From the NCBI RefSeq assembly GCF_004216755.1, contig NZ_SGWZ01000004.1, forward strand, positions 80,059-144,058: 64,000 nucleotides of DNA, in the 5' to 3' direction. Source of the DNA: Kerstersia gyiorum (GTDB taxonomy: Bacteria; Pseudomonadota; Gammaproteobacteria; Burkholderiales; Burkholderiaceae_B). This document shows, piece after piece, positions 45,463-53,067 of this stretch. The notes below the pieces were generated by a model, which worked only from the letters and a program-made list of their open reading frames with translations, did not search any database and was not told where the DNA came from. The translations under genes were made by a program, and so were the position numbers. Numbering within the stretch: position 1 is the stretch's first letter; every line of letters starts with the position of its first letter.

Positions 45463-46389
45463 ATGAGCCCCAAGAAGAAAACTGTACCCCGCAAGAAAAA
45501 CGTTGCATCAAGCACCAGCAGTAGCCGCAGCCGAGCCAGGGCGTCGGGAGGGCAGGCGGGGCGCTTCTTCCGGGCGTTGGGGGCCTCCGCGCTGGCATCG
45601 TTCCTGGCCGCCAGCTGTGCTCTGCATCCCGAACTGCGCGACAAGCTGTCGCTGGAACCCATTCTGTCCAGGATGGTGTGGCAGCAAGACGAGCCTGGCC
45701 ATGTGACAGGACAGGCCCAGGTACAGACAAACTTTGCTGGCTGTCCGCAGTTCTTCCCGGAACGCAGGCCGCCGGTTGTACCTGCGCAGCCGGCTTTGCG
45801 CGAACTGTGCTTCAGCGCATTCGCCATCCTGCATGGTGGCCGGCAGAAAACGCCGGTGTTCGTTGCACAGCGTCTCAATCGCCAAATGCTGGCGCAAGGC
45901 CGAAGTATCGGGCGGACCGACAGGTTCTATGCGGAAGCGCGCCTGCCGGAGGCCGAACGCGCCACCCTGGCGGATTACCGTGGGTCGGGCTATTCGCGCG
46001 GCCACATGGCGCCGGCGGGCGACATGCACACGGCAGAAGCCATGGCGCAAAGCTTTTCGCTGGCCAATATGGTGCCGCAGAACCAGATCCATAATGGCGG
46101 CGCCTGGAATCGCATCGAACAGGACACCCGCAAATATGTGCAGCGCGCCAAAGGCGATGTCTACATCTTCACTGGTCCGGTGTATGAGAACGGCGTGGCA
46201 ACTATAGGCGCGGGCCATGTTGCCGTTCCCAGTCATATCTACAAAGTCGTCTACGACGCCAGCAGCGGTCGTGCCTGGGTGCACTGGCATGCGAATCGTC
46301 CTGACACCAAGGCAGGGCCGCCCATCAGCTACGAGGAATTCGTACGCAGAACGGGGCTGGAACTTCTGCCACCGGGCGCGCTGCGTTGA
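45463..46389 (+). CDS. DNA/RNA non-specific endonuclease family protein
   Basis: A 308-residue protein with a His-Me finger (NucA/EndA-like) nuclease domain. GYSRGHMAPAGDM (RGH at 179-181) holds the catalytic His. The segment SLANMVPQNQIHNGGAWNRIE holds the metal-binding Asn, and VYIFTGPVY is conserved. The N-terminus is very basic (KKK, SRSRAR) and is followed by a hydrophobic stretch ASALASFLAASC, so it is probably exported or anchored. Start ATG 45463 is chosen over 45379, whose extra residues are not conserved-looking. Confidence 0.83.
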   Translation: MSPKKKTVPRKKNVASSTSSSRSRARASGGQAGRFFRALGASALASFLAASCALHPELRDKLSLEPILSRMVWQQDEPGHVTGQAQVQTNFAGCPQFFPERRPPVVPAQPALRELCFSAFAILHGGRQKTPVFVAQRLNRQMLAQGRSIGRTDRFYAEARLPEAERATLADYRGSGYSRGHMAPAGDMHTAEAMAQSFSLANMVPQNQIHNGGAWNRIEQDTRKYVQRAKGDVYIFTGPVYENGVATIGAGHVAVPSHIYKVVYDASSGRAWVHWHANRPDTKAGPPISYEEFVRRTGLELLPPGALR

Positions 46390-46520
46390 CGTCGCATCCG
46401 GCGGGGCCCTAGTGGAAGTGGGGGCAGTTTTTGGGGGATTGGGGAGGCAGAGAGGCTGGCGCTCAAGCGATGAAAAACTTCTCGGGTATGATGGAATCAT
46501 CCTACATGCGGAGGTGAGCG

Positions 46521-46838
46521 ATGTCCGAAGTCAAAAACAGCGCAATGGAATTGGCCCGGCTGCATGCAGCGGAGGCCCAGGTAGAAATCCAGGCTGCGGC
46601 CGTTTCTCCGACGCGACGCTCAGATGAACTGCGCATCGAGGCTGAAGTCGCCGCCAGGAATTTCCCCGGGCGAGAACAGGAATTCATGTCCGCCTACGAT
46701 ACCGAACTTGAAAATCAGATGGCCCAGGCCTCGCTCGAGGCCGCGAAAACAGGTGAAAAAGCTGGCGCTTGGATCAATATCGCCAGCCTGGCCGTAGCCA
46801 TCATTGTTGCGGCCGTCTTGTTGTTCTATCTGGTATAG
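46521..46838 (+). CDS. Small tail-anchored protein of unknown function
   Basis: A 105-residue protein with a charged, Ala-rich helical N-terminal part and one C-terminal membrane helix (IASLAVAIIVAAVLLFYLV) reaching the end. That is a tail-anchored topology. GGAGGTGAGCG precedes the ATG, so expression is likely. I do not recognise a family. Confidence 0.72.
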   Translation: MSEVKNSAMELARLHAAEAQVEIQAAAVSPTRRSDELRIEAEVAARNFPGREQEFMSAYDTELENQMAQASLEAAKTGEKAGAWINIASLAVAIIVAAVLLFYLV

Positions 46839-46987
46839 GGGCCGACAGAACACGGCATCCACTGGTGTGGCTGGTCTGTGCCCAGGATGCGTCCGGCGAT
46901 TGTCGAGACAGCGGCTCGATGGACATGCCCGACGGCTGACTTGCCTTGGCGGAAAGTGAGTGGGGATGCCGAAATACGTGTATGGCA

Positions 46988-47698
46988 ATGAAACTGCAAC
47001 ACTTCACCATCAACCGGGGCGGCCGGGACTTTGCCGTGGGCGACATCCATGGCTGTTACGCGAAACTGCAAGCGGTGCTGCTAAGCATAGGATTCGACTG
47101 CACGCGCGACCGGCTCTTTGCGGTCGGCGACCTGGTTGACCGCGGCCCTGAGAATGCTGCCGTGCTGGAGTGGCTGGCCCGACCCTGGTTCCATTCCGTC
47201 ATGGGAAACCATGACAACATGGCATTGCGCTGGCCCAATGGGTGCATGCAGGAAGCCAACTACCGCGAAAATGGCGGCGCCTGGAACATAGACCAGCCGC
47301 GCGCAGCCCAGGAACGTATCGCGCAGGCCATGGCGGAGCTGCCTTTCGCCATCGAAATCGAAACATCGGCTGGATTGGTCGGGCTGGTACATGCCGACGT
47401 GCCGCGCAGCAGCTGGCAAGCCTTCACCGCCGCGTTACTGGGCGAGCACGGGACTGCCAAGGCGCGCAATGTCAGCAGCATGGCCATGTGGTCCCGTGAA
47501 CGCATAGGCGCGAACAACATATCAGGTGTCGCGGGGGTACGCGCAGTCGTTGCAGGGCATACCCCGCTCACTGAACCGCTGGTACTGGGCAACGTCTATC
47601 ACATCGACACCGGCGCGGTCTTCGGACGGGAATTCACCATCCTGAATCTTGAAACGCTGGAATTCGTGCGATGCCCAGTCGTCCCATTGACGCGATAG
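46988..47698 (+). CDS. PP2A-like serine/threonine phosphatase (host-side copy)
   Basis: A 236-residue metallophosphoesterase. It shows the PPP-family motifs GDIHGCYAKL, VGDLVDRGP and MGNHDN, with the metal-ligand His residues in VHADVP and AGHTPL. It resembles PrpA/PrpB and the lambda phosphatase. Start ATG 46988 or 46982. It lies just outside the left prophage junction. A clearly related gene lies inside the prophage at 50459, so an origin by phage transfer or duplication is likely. Confidence 0.85.
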   Translation: MKLQHFTINRGGRDFAVGDIHGCYAKLQAVLLSIGFDCTRDRLFAVGDLVDRGPENAAVLEWLARPWFHSVMGNHDNMALRWPNGCMQEANYRENGGAWNIDQPRAAQERIAQAMAELPFAIEIETSAGLVGLVHADVPRSSWQAFTAALLGEHGTAKARNVSSMAMWSRERIGANNISGVAGVRAVVAGHTPLTEPLVLGNVYHIDTGAVFGREFTILNLETLEFVRCPVVPLTR

Positions 47699-47773
47699 AC
47701 AGGGATGGCGCGACAAACATGTTGCGATGTACGCCGCGACGGGGGAATGTCAAAAAATCCCCACGCAGAAAAC

Positions 47774-47810
47774 AAAAAAGGCCTACGCTGATTGCGTAAG
47801 CCTTTGATTT
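47774..47810 (-). terminator. Original terminator of the tRNA-Cys gene
   Basis: On the minus strand AGGCTTACGC and GCGTAGGCCT form a stem followed by six Ts (47774-47780 on the plus strand). It directly follows the left partial tRNA copy. It resembles but is not identical to the terminator at 60634-60664, as expected if the prophage brought its own version. Confidence 0.7.
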
Positions 47811-47813
47811 GTC

Positions 47814-47859
47814 TGGAGGCGCAAGCCGGAATCGAACCGACGTACACGGATTTGCAATC
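47814..47859. repeat. attL: displaced 3' half of tRNA-Cys
   Basis: These 46 bases are identical to 60675-60720, the 3' half of the intact tRNA-Cys gene from CCA to the anticodon arm. Identity stops abruptly on both sides. This is the left prophage junction; the bases to its left are original chromosome. Confidence 0.9.
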
Positions 47860-48058
47860 GGTTCCGGTGAGCACCAATGTTCGACTATGTTAGCTAAAAC
47901 AATGAGTTATCAAATTAGGTCGTGATCATTGATCGACTATATATGCCATTGCTGTCGACGTTTCGTCGTCAGTTTTATAGACGTAGCGCATTAAATTCGA
48001 TACGAATTATGATCTTAGTTAAGAGGAAAATTCAATGCAGCCCAATGTCGGGCCGATA

Positions 48059-50119
48059 TTAAGTTATATTTACGGATTCGGTATTAACAAAGCCCAAGCC
48101 TAATATCTGAATTTTCTTTGCGTCATCCCCTAAGTCTAATTTCCAGCGTCGCTCCATAAACGACAATAAGCGAATACCTCTTTCGACAATGTGGTGCGCT
48201 GTCCATTCAGACTCTTGTGCCACTTCTATTTCAGAATAGCACCCATAAAGATAGCCGGCTTTTTTGGCCTTGCTACCTTTCTTTTCATCAAAAGACCGAT
48301 TACCTAAGGCTGAATTTTTTTGGCGAGATAAAGGAACTAAATTTCCAATAGAGTTCTTTAATACATTCCGTTCCTTTACGGAGTAGCATTTAAACCTTGC
48401 GTCCCACTGAGTTTTAGAACTCTTTTGTGGATATATGTGTTCTATGGTGACATAGTCCGATTCAAATTTCTCTTTTGAAAACTCTTCCCAATCTAACTTT
48501 GAACGATTACTCCTTGATGCAGCAAAAAGCTCCTGCTCATATTCAAATAGGAAATAGCGAACAGCACCCCATCCATAATAACCGCTATTTTTTCCAAATT
48601 TTTTCAAAGCATCTAGGAAATCTTTTGATTTTATGAATTTTTCGCAAATATCATGCATTGAGTTGCCGATAGCTGCAAGAGTTTTCTTTCCTGCGATATA
48701 GCGCGCAGCATCCTCCAAGAAATCAATGTCTCTAAAAAACCAACCGGAGAATGATTTAAAAAACAAAATTCGTTCTAGAGTCTCGAGAAAATTTACTCTC
48801 TCCTGAAGAGAGTTTTTGCTCTTGTAAAGAGAGACTACCATTACAGACGCGTCGTACACAGAAAATCTACGTATGCGTTCTAGCAATACTTTCTCATGGC
48901 TAGAGAACTTCCCGTTTCCAGGGTCTTGGGTTTGATAATATATTTGTACGGTTTTCTTTATATCTAAAGCATACTCGTGTATTTTCTCTGCTGACAGTTC
49001 AATGTTGACTTTATTGAATACTGTATCAGAGTCAATGTCAATTTCATCGGACTCAGTGCAAGAATCACTGCATTCAGACTTGTTAGCTTCATTGCCGTAC
49101 AAATTTCTTACATTAAAAACGCTTTCAAGGAGGTAGTCCTTGTATCCATCATTGTGTCTGTATGCGTAAAGGCCTAGGCTGTTTGAGGCTTCAGCATAAT
49201 CCGATTTTGGTAGATTGACATTAAAATATAGAATAAATTGTAAGAGAAGGAATTGGTCGTCAACAAGCCTGCGCTTAGGGTTCCTGCCGATGTAATGATA
49301 GGCGGATTTCCAGCACTCATTGATTGTTTTTCGAAGGCGAGACCTGTCGTGCTTGCTGTCCAAGTCTTCAGTGTTAAACTTGGTAGATAAATAAATAAGT
49401 CTGTTTTTTAAAAGTTCAAGGTGAGAAAGAGGCTTTCCTCTGTTGTTCATAGTCTCGAAGGTGACAAAAACGTCTATATCTTCAGAGATAGTGAAAACAT
49501 TGAACAACATGTTTTGAGATACTTTCGTATAAACCTCCTCCAATTCAGCGAAGGACATGGCAGAAAGTTTCTCATCAAAAAAATCTCTGGCTGCCTGCAG
49601 ATTGTATGTGTAAATGGTGTCTTCAGGGAGCTCATGATTATTTGACTGTTCTTTAAAAATTTTTGTTTTTAAAAATTCATAGCTTGGATTGTCTTTTTCA
49701 TATCCAAAAACATATGATCGCGATATTCCGCCATCTCGCGTTTGAAATATAAATCGTTTCCTGACTTCGTCAACAGTGTCGTAGTTAAGGGTTTTTCCTT
49801 CTGGAGTATGATCCAAAATTGATTGAATAAGAATAATTGCAGTGGTGAGACGCTGCTGCCCATCCACAACGAAATATGGCTTAAAGTTTTTTGACTCTAT
49901 TATCCACAGATCATCTTCCCATATTTTATAGATGGCAGGCGAAACTGCTTCCAATGTAAGAACGCCTGTGTAATGCTTCTGTCCAAACCCAAGTTGACCT
50001 AAATCATTCCAAAAATCCTTTAATTGCTTTGGTCCCCATGAGTAGCCACGCTGATAGTCAGGTATTCGATAGAGATACTCATTAAAAGCTTTTGAGAGTG
50101 ATAGAAGCTCAGTTTGCAT
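48059..50119 (-). CDS. GmrSD-like type IV restriction enzyme (DUF262 plus DUF1524)
   Basis: A 686-residue fused protein. The N-terminal DUF262 domain has IPDYQRGYSWG (19-29) and the nucleotide-binding motif FVVDGQQRLTT (83-93). The C-terminal DUF1524 HNH-type nuclease has TIEHIYPQ (559-566), then SIGNLVPLSRQKNSALGNRS. The domain pair is that of GmrSD and BrxU, which cleave phage DNA carrying modified bases. It is much more AT-rich than its surroundings, pointing to recent acquisition. It is the last gene before attL, a common position for defence cargo. Confidence 0.87.
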   Translation of the reverse strand: MQTELLSLSKAFNEYLYRIPDYQRGYSWGPKQLKDFWNDLGQLGFGQKHYTGVLTLEAVSPAIYKIWEDDLWIIESKNFKPYFVVDGQQRLTTAIILIQSILDHTPEGKTLNYDTVDEVRKRFIFQTRDGGISRSYVFGYEKDNPSYEFLKTKIFKEQSNNHELPEDTIYTYNLQAARDFFDEKLSAMSFAELEEVYTKVSQNMLFNVFTISEDIDVFVTFETMNNRGKPLSHLELLKNRLIYLSTKFNTEDLDSKHDRSRLRKTINECWKSAYHYIGRNPKRRLVDDQFLLLQFILYFNVNLPKSDYAEASNSLGLYAYRHNDGYKDYLLESVFNVRNLYGNEANKSECSDSCTESDEIDIDSDTVFNKVNIELSAEKIHEYALDIKKTVQIYYQTQDPGNGKFSSHEKVLLERIRRFSVYDASVMVVSLYKSKNSLQERVNFLETLERILFFKSFSGWFFRDIDFLEDAARYIAGKKTLAAIGNSMHDICEKFIKSKDFLDALKKFGKNSGYYGWGAVRYFLFEYEQELFAASRSNRSKLDWEEFSKEKFESDYVTIEHIYPQKSSKTQWDARFKCYSVKERNVLKNSIGNLVPLSRQKNSALGNRSFDEKKGSKAKKAGYLYGCYSEIEVAQESEWTAHHIVERGIRLLSFMERRWKLDLGDDAKKIQILGLGFVNTESVNIT

Positions 50120-50458
50120 CGTTATACCTTATAAGTACATGTGCTCTTCAATTGGAAATATCTGAACAAATTATAGCTTCTGCTACACAAGAAAATGAAA
50201 GATCTTCAAATTGATGAAGCTTAAGCCTATGCAATGTTAACCAGAATACCCCTGCCGCTCGCCGCTAGGCAGGGTTGCAGGGCAAAGAGACCCTGCAACC
50301 CAACCAACAGCGTGTTTTGTCCGCTGAGTGTCAAGGATTCGCTTCGCCGGGTACTCACCCGGTCCCGGCAAGCCGGGCTGCGGCTTCCGTGCCCGTCCTT
50401 GACATGGCACACGCCGTCTGAGTAAGTTGCTCTGTTATGTTCTCACCGAAGAAAGACA
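50120..50458. other. Hairpin-rich intergenic region, candidate origin or packaging signal
   Basis: Three perfect hairpins and one long-range stem occur together. GGGTTGCAGGG pairs with CCCTGCAACCC (50272-50301). TGTCAAGGA (50329-50337) pairs with TCCTTGACA (50396-50404) and encloses CCGGGT-ACTC-ACCCGG (50347-50362) and CCCGGC-AA-GCCGGG (50364-50377). Inovirus intergenic regions carry such hairpins for replication and packaging. The first hairpin could also be a terminator. The promoters of the flanking divergent genes must lie here too. Confidence 0.5.
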
Positions 50459-51142
50459 ATGCATGACACGTTTCGCCTGCACCGCTTCGACCTGAACACA
50501 CAGGGACGAGACTTCGCAGTTGGCGACATTCACGGCTGTTTCAGCAAGCTGGATGCTGCGCTACGCAAGGTGCGTTTTTCACCGGCGAATGATCGGCTAT
50601 TCGCGGTGGGTGATCTGGTAGACCGAGGGCCAGAGTCAGCCCTGGTGCTGGAATGGCTTGCTCAGCCTTGGTTCCATTCAGTCTGTGGCAATCACGACCT
50701 GATGACATGGCGCCGTGCGTTGGGTGATCCACTGTCAGACATTGACCATGCCGCACATGGTGGAGAATGGCTCGACAGCCTAGACGAGCTGATGCACCAG
50801 CGTATTGCACAAAGCCTGCGTGAACTGCCCTTGGCGATTGAAGTGGACACGGCAGATGGGCCAGTGGGCATAATTCATGCCGACTTCCCATATGACGACT
50901 GGCAGGCCGTATACGAGCGCCAATTCAGCACCGAGGACGAAGATACCTGCCTTTGGTCTATCGACCGCTACCGCACCGGATACAAGCAGCCTGTCCGCAG
51001 TGTTCGCGCCATCGTGCATGGTCACATGACCGTGAGCAAGATGGCGCAGTTGGGCAACGTTTTTTTCATCGACACCGGGGGATGGCGCGATGGCGGCAAG
51101 TTTACGCTGTTGAACTTGCAGACCTTGAAGGCCGTCAGTTAG
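50459..51142 (+). CDS. Prophage PP2A-like serine/threonine phosphatase
   Basis: A 227-residue PPP-family phosphatase with GDIHGCFSKL, VGDLVDRGP, CGNHDLM, IHADFP and VHGHMTV, giving the full metal-binding set. It is similar along its whole length to the host-side protein at 46988. It is read opposite to the phage structural genes and overlaps the end of the lipoprotein gene by 8 bp. It is a likely lysogenic-conversion or anti-host factor acting on phosphoproteins; the target is unknown. Confidence 0.85.
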   Translation: MHDTFRLHRFDLNTQGRDFAVGDIHGCFSKLDAALRKVRFSPANDRLFAVGDLVDRGPESALVLEWLAQPWFHSVCGNHDLMTWRRALGDPLSDIDHAAHGGEWLDSLDELMHQRIAQSLRELPLAIEVDTADGPVGIIHADFPYDDWQAVYERQFSTEDEDTCLWSIDRYRTGYKQPVRSVRAIVHGHMTVSKMAQLGNVFFIDTGGWRDGGKFTLLNLQTLKAVS

Positions 51143-51380
51143 AGCGGATGCTGGGCATCCCTTTGTTTTCCGAGCTGAACTCCTGCCGTACCTGCGCTTC
51201 TTTGGCATTCACGCAATTTACTGTGCTGTCCAGTTTTCCAGGATTGTTCACGCATTCTTCGATTTTCGCTGCGCGCTCAGTCGGGTTGTCAATGTAGTAC
51301 TGCACATCATGCTCTTTCTCCGAGCTGCATGCTGACAGAACGGAGACGGCAGCAATGCCAACGAACAGTTTGAACTTCAT
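51135..51380 (-). CDS. EexN-like entry-exclusion lipoprotein
   Basis: An 81-residue lipoprotein: MKFKLFVGIAAVSVLSAC gives a lipobox LSAC with Cys18. The mature part has the EexN pattern: VQYYIDNPTERAAKIEECVN, then NPGKLDSTVNCVNAKEAQ. EexN-type lipoproteins block entry of related conjugative plasmids; homologues occur in phages and islands. The ATG at 51380 has GGAGG upstream, and the in-frame codons before it are not needed. In this prophage it may exclude superinfecting phage or plasmids. Confidence 0.75.
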   Translation of the reverse strand: MKFKLFVGIAAVSVLSACSSEKEHDVQYYIDNPTERAAKIEECVNNPGKLDSTVNCVNAKEAQVRQEFSSENKGMPSIRSN

Positions 51381-51453
51381 GGTTCCTCCAAACAAAAACG
51401 GGGAAACCATAGCCCGGTCGTTAGAATCGTGCAACCCATGAATTGCTGTAGTT

Positions 51454-51492
51454 TGTAGCGTTGTATGTTGTATAGAGCGATACAACGCTACA
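51454..51492. repeat. 13-bp perfect inverted repeat upstream of the EexN-like gene
   Basis: TGTAGCGTTGTAT (51454-51466) and its complement ATACAACGCTACA (51480-51492) flank 13 bases. It lies about 75 bp before the lipoprotein start and next to a 21-bp direct repeat. It could be an operator, a hairpin or part of a recombination site. Confidence 0.6.
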
Positions 51493-51501
51493 GAGGCGAG
51501 A

Positions 51502-51522
51502 TATTAGCGATTTCACGTACTC
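51502..51522. repeat. 21-bp direct repeat, copy 1
   Basis: Identical to 51796-51816 over 21 bases (beginning TATTAGCGATTTC and ending ACGTACTC). The two copies, 294 bp apart, bracket the 77-residue antitoxin-tail gene. Flanking bases differ on both sides. Confidence 0.85.
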
Positions 51523-51548
51523 GTGCAGGGTCACAAACGTTAGGCTTG

Positions 51549-51782
51549 TCAGATCAATTCACGGCCTACAGGCGGCGCATCTAACCACTCTCGGTCTTCC
51601 TTTGTTGGAACGAGTGGGTAATCAGAAGCAACCAGCAGCTCATCCAAGGTGTACCGCCGCCGAGGCGTAGCTTGCGACTGGATGCCGCCCATATGCAGAT
51701 CCAACGAATCTGCATGATGCTTGTTGCTGATTTGCCTAGCCTGCACTGCCGCATGGGTAGGCTGATGTGTTTTTTTTCTCAT
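51549..51782 (-). CDS. Orphan MazE-like antitoxin tail protein
   Basis: A 77-residue protein. Its C-terminal half, RRRYTLDELLVASDYP then LVPTKEDREWLDAPPVGREL, matches the toxin-binding tail of MazE/PemI-type antitoxins. The N-terminal half (KKTHQPTHAAVQARQISNKH) shows no AbrB-like DNA-binding domain. No toxin gene is adjacent. Either it is a remnant, or it is a stand-alone decoy antitoxin. It sits between two 21-bp direct repeats just downstream of the secretin gene, as if inserted there as a cassette. Confidence 0.6.
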   Translation of the reverse strand: MRKKTHQPTHAAVQARQISNKHHADSLDLHMGGIQSQATPRRRYTLDELLVASDYPLVPTKEDREWLDAPPVGRELI

Positions 51783-51795
51783 AGTTCATGAAGCC

Positions 51796-51816
51796 TATTA
51801 GCGATTTCACGTACTC
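51796..51816. repeat. 21-bp direct repeat, copy 2
   Basis: Second copy of the repeat at 51502. It lies 3 bp beyond the secretin stop and 14 bp upstream of the antitoxin-tail start. Confidence 0.85.
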
Positions 51817-51819
51817 AAC

Positions 51820-53067
51820 CTACGACGGATCGCCCGGTACGCGTTGCACTTGAAGCACCAGCAAAATTTCACTGCTGGATTGTTCATACCCGGTAGTATG
51901 CAGGAAGCGTGGCAAGAAGCTTAAGCCGTCCCTTGTGTTGGTGTCCTTGCTCTCGGTCAGGCCGCCGAGCACGATCACATCGCCATCCTGCATGCCCACT
52001 TTCGTTTTCAGCTCCCGCTTGGTCAGCGTGGGCGAGTTGTTGACGCCGGTTGTCGTCTTCACGAAGTTGGAGAGCTGCTGCGTAATGTCCAGGTCGATGA
52101 TGCTTTCCTTCACCACTGGCCGGATGTCGAAGATGACGCCAGAGCTGCGATACTCGACTGATTGTACGGCTTGCCCTGCGCCTTGTGGATACGATAAAGC
52201 ACCAAGCACCGGCACATCCTGGCCGACCGAAAAGACGCCTTGCGATCCAGACTGAATGCGCAGCGCAGGCGATGACACTACCTTGAAGCGGCTGTCGCTC
52301 GACAGCATGGAATAGACCGCATCCAGGCTGGTGTTCTTGATCTGGATGAAGTTGCCTAGGTTCGTAGCCGTGGAACCAATGCCGATGCCGACATGACCAC
52401 CTAGGAGGTTTGCCAGCAGGCCAAAGGCTGATCCTTGCCGGTCGGTGTTACTGACCTCATAGACCAGCCCACGCACAGCCACTTCCCCAATGCGCCTGTC
52501 CACCTGTGGCAGCAGCTCACGCAGGCGTTGGATTTCTTCTTCTGCACCGGCAAACACCAGCACATCGGAAGACTGGTCAATCAGCGATGCTGCCGACGAG
52601 ATTGGTACGTCACCCTTGGGGCTGGCTTCCGGTGTAGCCCGGACGCTGCGATTGGTGACGAATGTTCCCTTGAATAGCGGTGACAGCGTGCGCGATAGGT
52701 AAGACACCGCGCGATACTGCGGCTGGTAGATGTAGATATGCTCGGCCTGGATCGGCGGTTCACCCTCGACACGCTTGCGCACGAAGTCCACACCGGATTT
52801 GCGCTCGACCATGTAGCCCAGGCTGTCCAGGAAGTACTGCATGAACAGCGACAGCTTGCCCTGGTTGTCCTTGTAGCGGAATGACACCAGCCGTTCGTCT
52901 TCGAGCACGTCCGGGGCTAGGACATAGGGCGTTGTCGTGGCCTCGCGGTAGATGAGTTGCACGACTTCGGAAATACTTGCCCCTTGCAGGTCGAGATTGA
53001 CAGCTTTGGCGTGAGCGATGCCAGCCAAGGCCAGCGACAGAATGGATGCCAGGAGACGCAGTTTCAT
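51820..53067 (-). CDS. Phage secretin (pIV-like outer-membrane channel)
   Basis: A 415-residue secretin with a signal peptide (MKLRLLASILSLALAGIAHA). N-domains follow (ISEVVQLIYREATTTPYVLA). The C-terminal secretin domain has VGQDVPVLGALSYPQGAGQAV, VIFDIRPVVKESIIDLDITQ and LKTKVGMQDGDVIVLGGLTES. It forms the channel through which filamentous virions leave. It is the last gene of the morphogenesis operon, directly after Zot/pI. Encoding its own secretin means the phage does not depend on a host one. Confidence 0.9.
   Translation of the reverse strand: MKLRLLASILSLALAGIAHAKAVNLDLQGASISEVVQLIYREATTTPYVLAPDVLEDERLVSFRYKDNQGKLSLFMQYFLDSLGYMVERKSGVDFVRKRVEGEPPIQAEHIYIYQPQYRAVSYLSRTLSPLFKGTFVTNRSVRATPEASPKGDVPISSAASLIDQSSDVLVFAGAEEEIQRLRELLPQVDRRIGEVAVRGLVYEVSNTDRQGSAFGLLANLLGGHVGIGIGSTATNLGNFIQIKNTSLDAVYSMLSSDSRFKVVSSPALRIQSGSQGVFSVGQDVPVLGALSYPQGAGQAVQSVEYRSSGVIFDIRPVVKESIIDLDITQQLSNFVKTTTGVNNSPTLTKRELKTKVGMQDGDVIVLGGLTESKDTNTRDGLSFLPRFLHTTGYEQSSSEILLVLQVQRVPGDPS

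Noticed and set aside
51502..51816. The 21-bp direct repeats as inovirus Xer/dif sites
   Set aside because: They show no two-arm palindromic dif structure, and the prophage ends are already explained by tRNA att sites and its own integrase.
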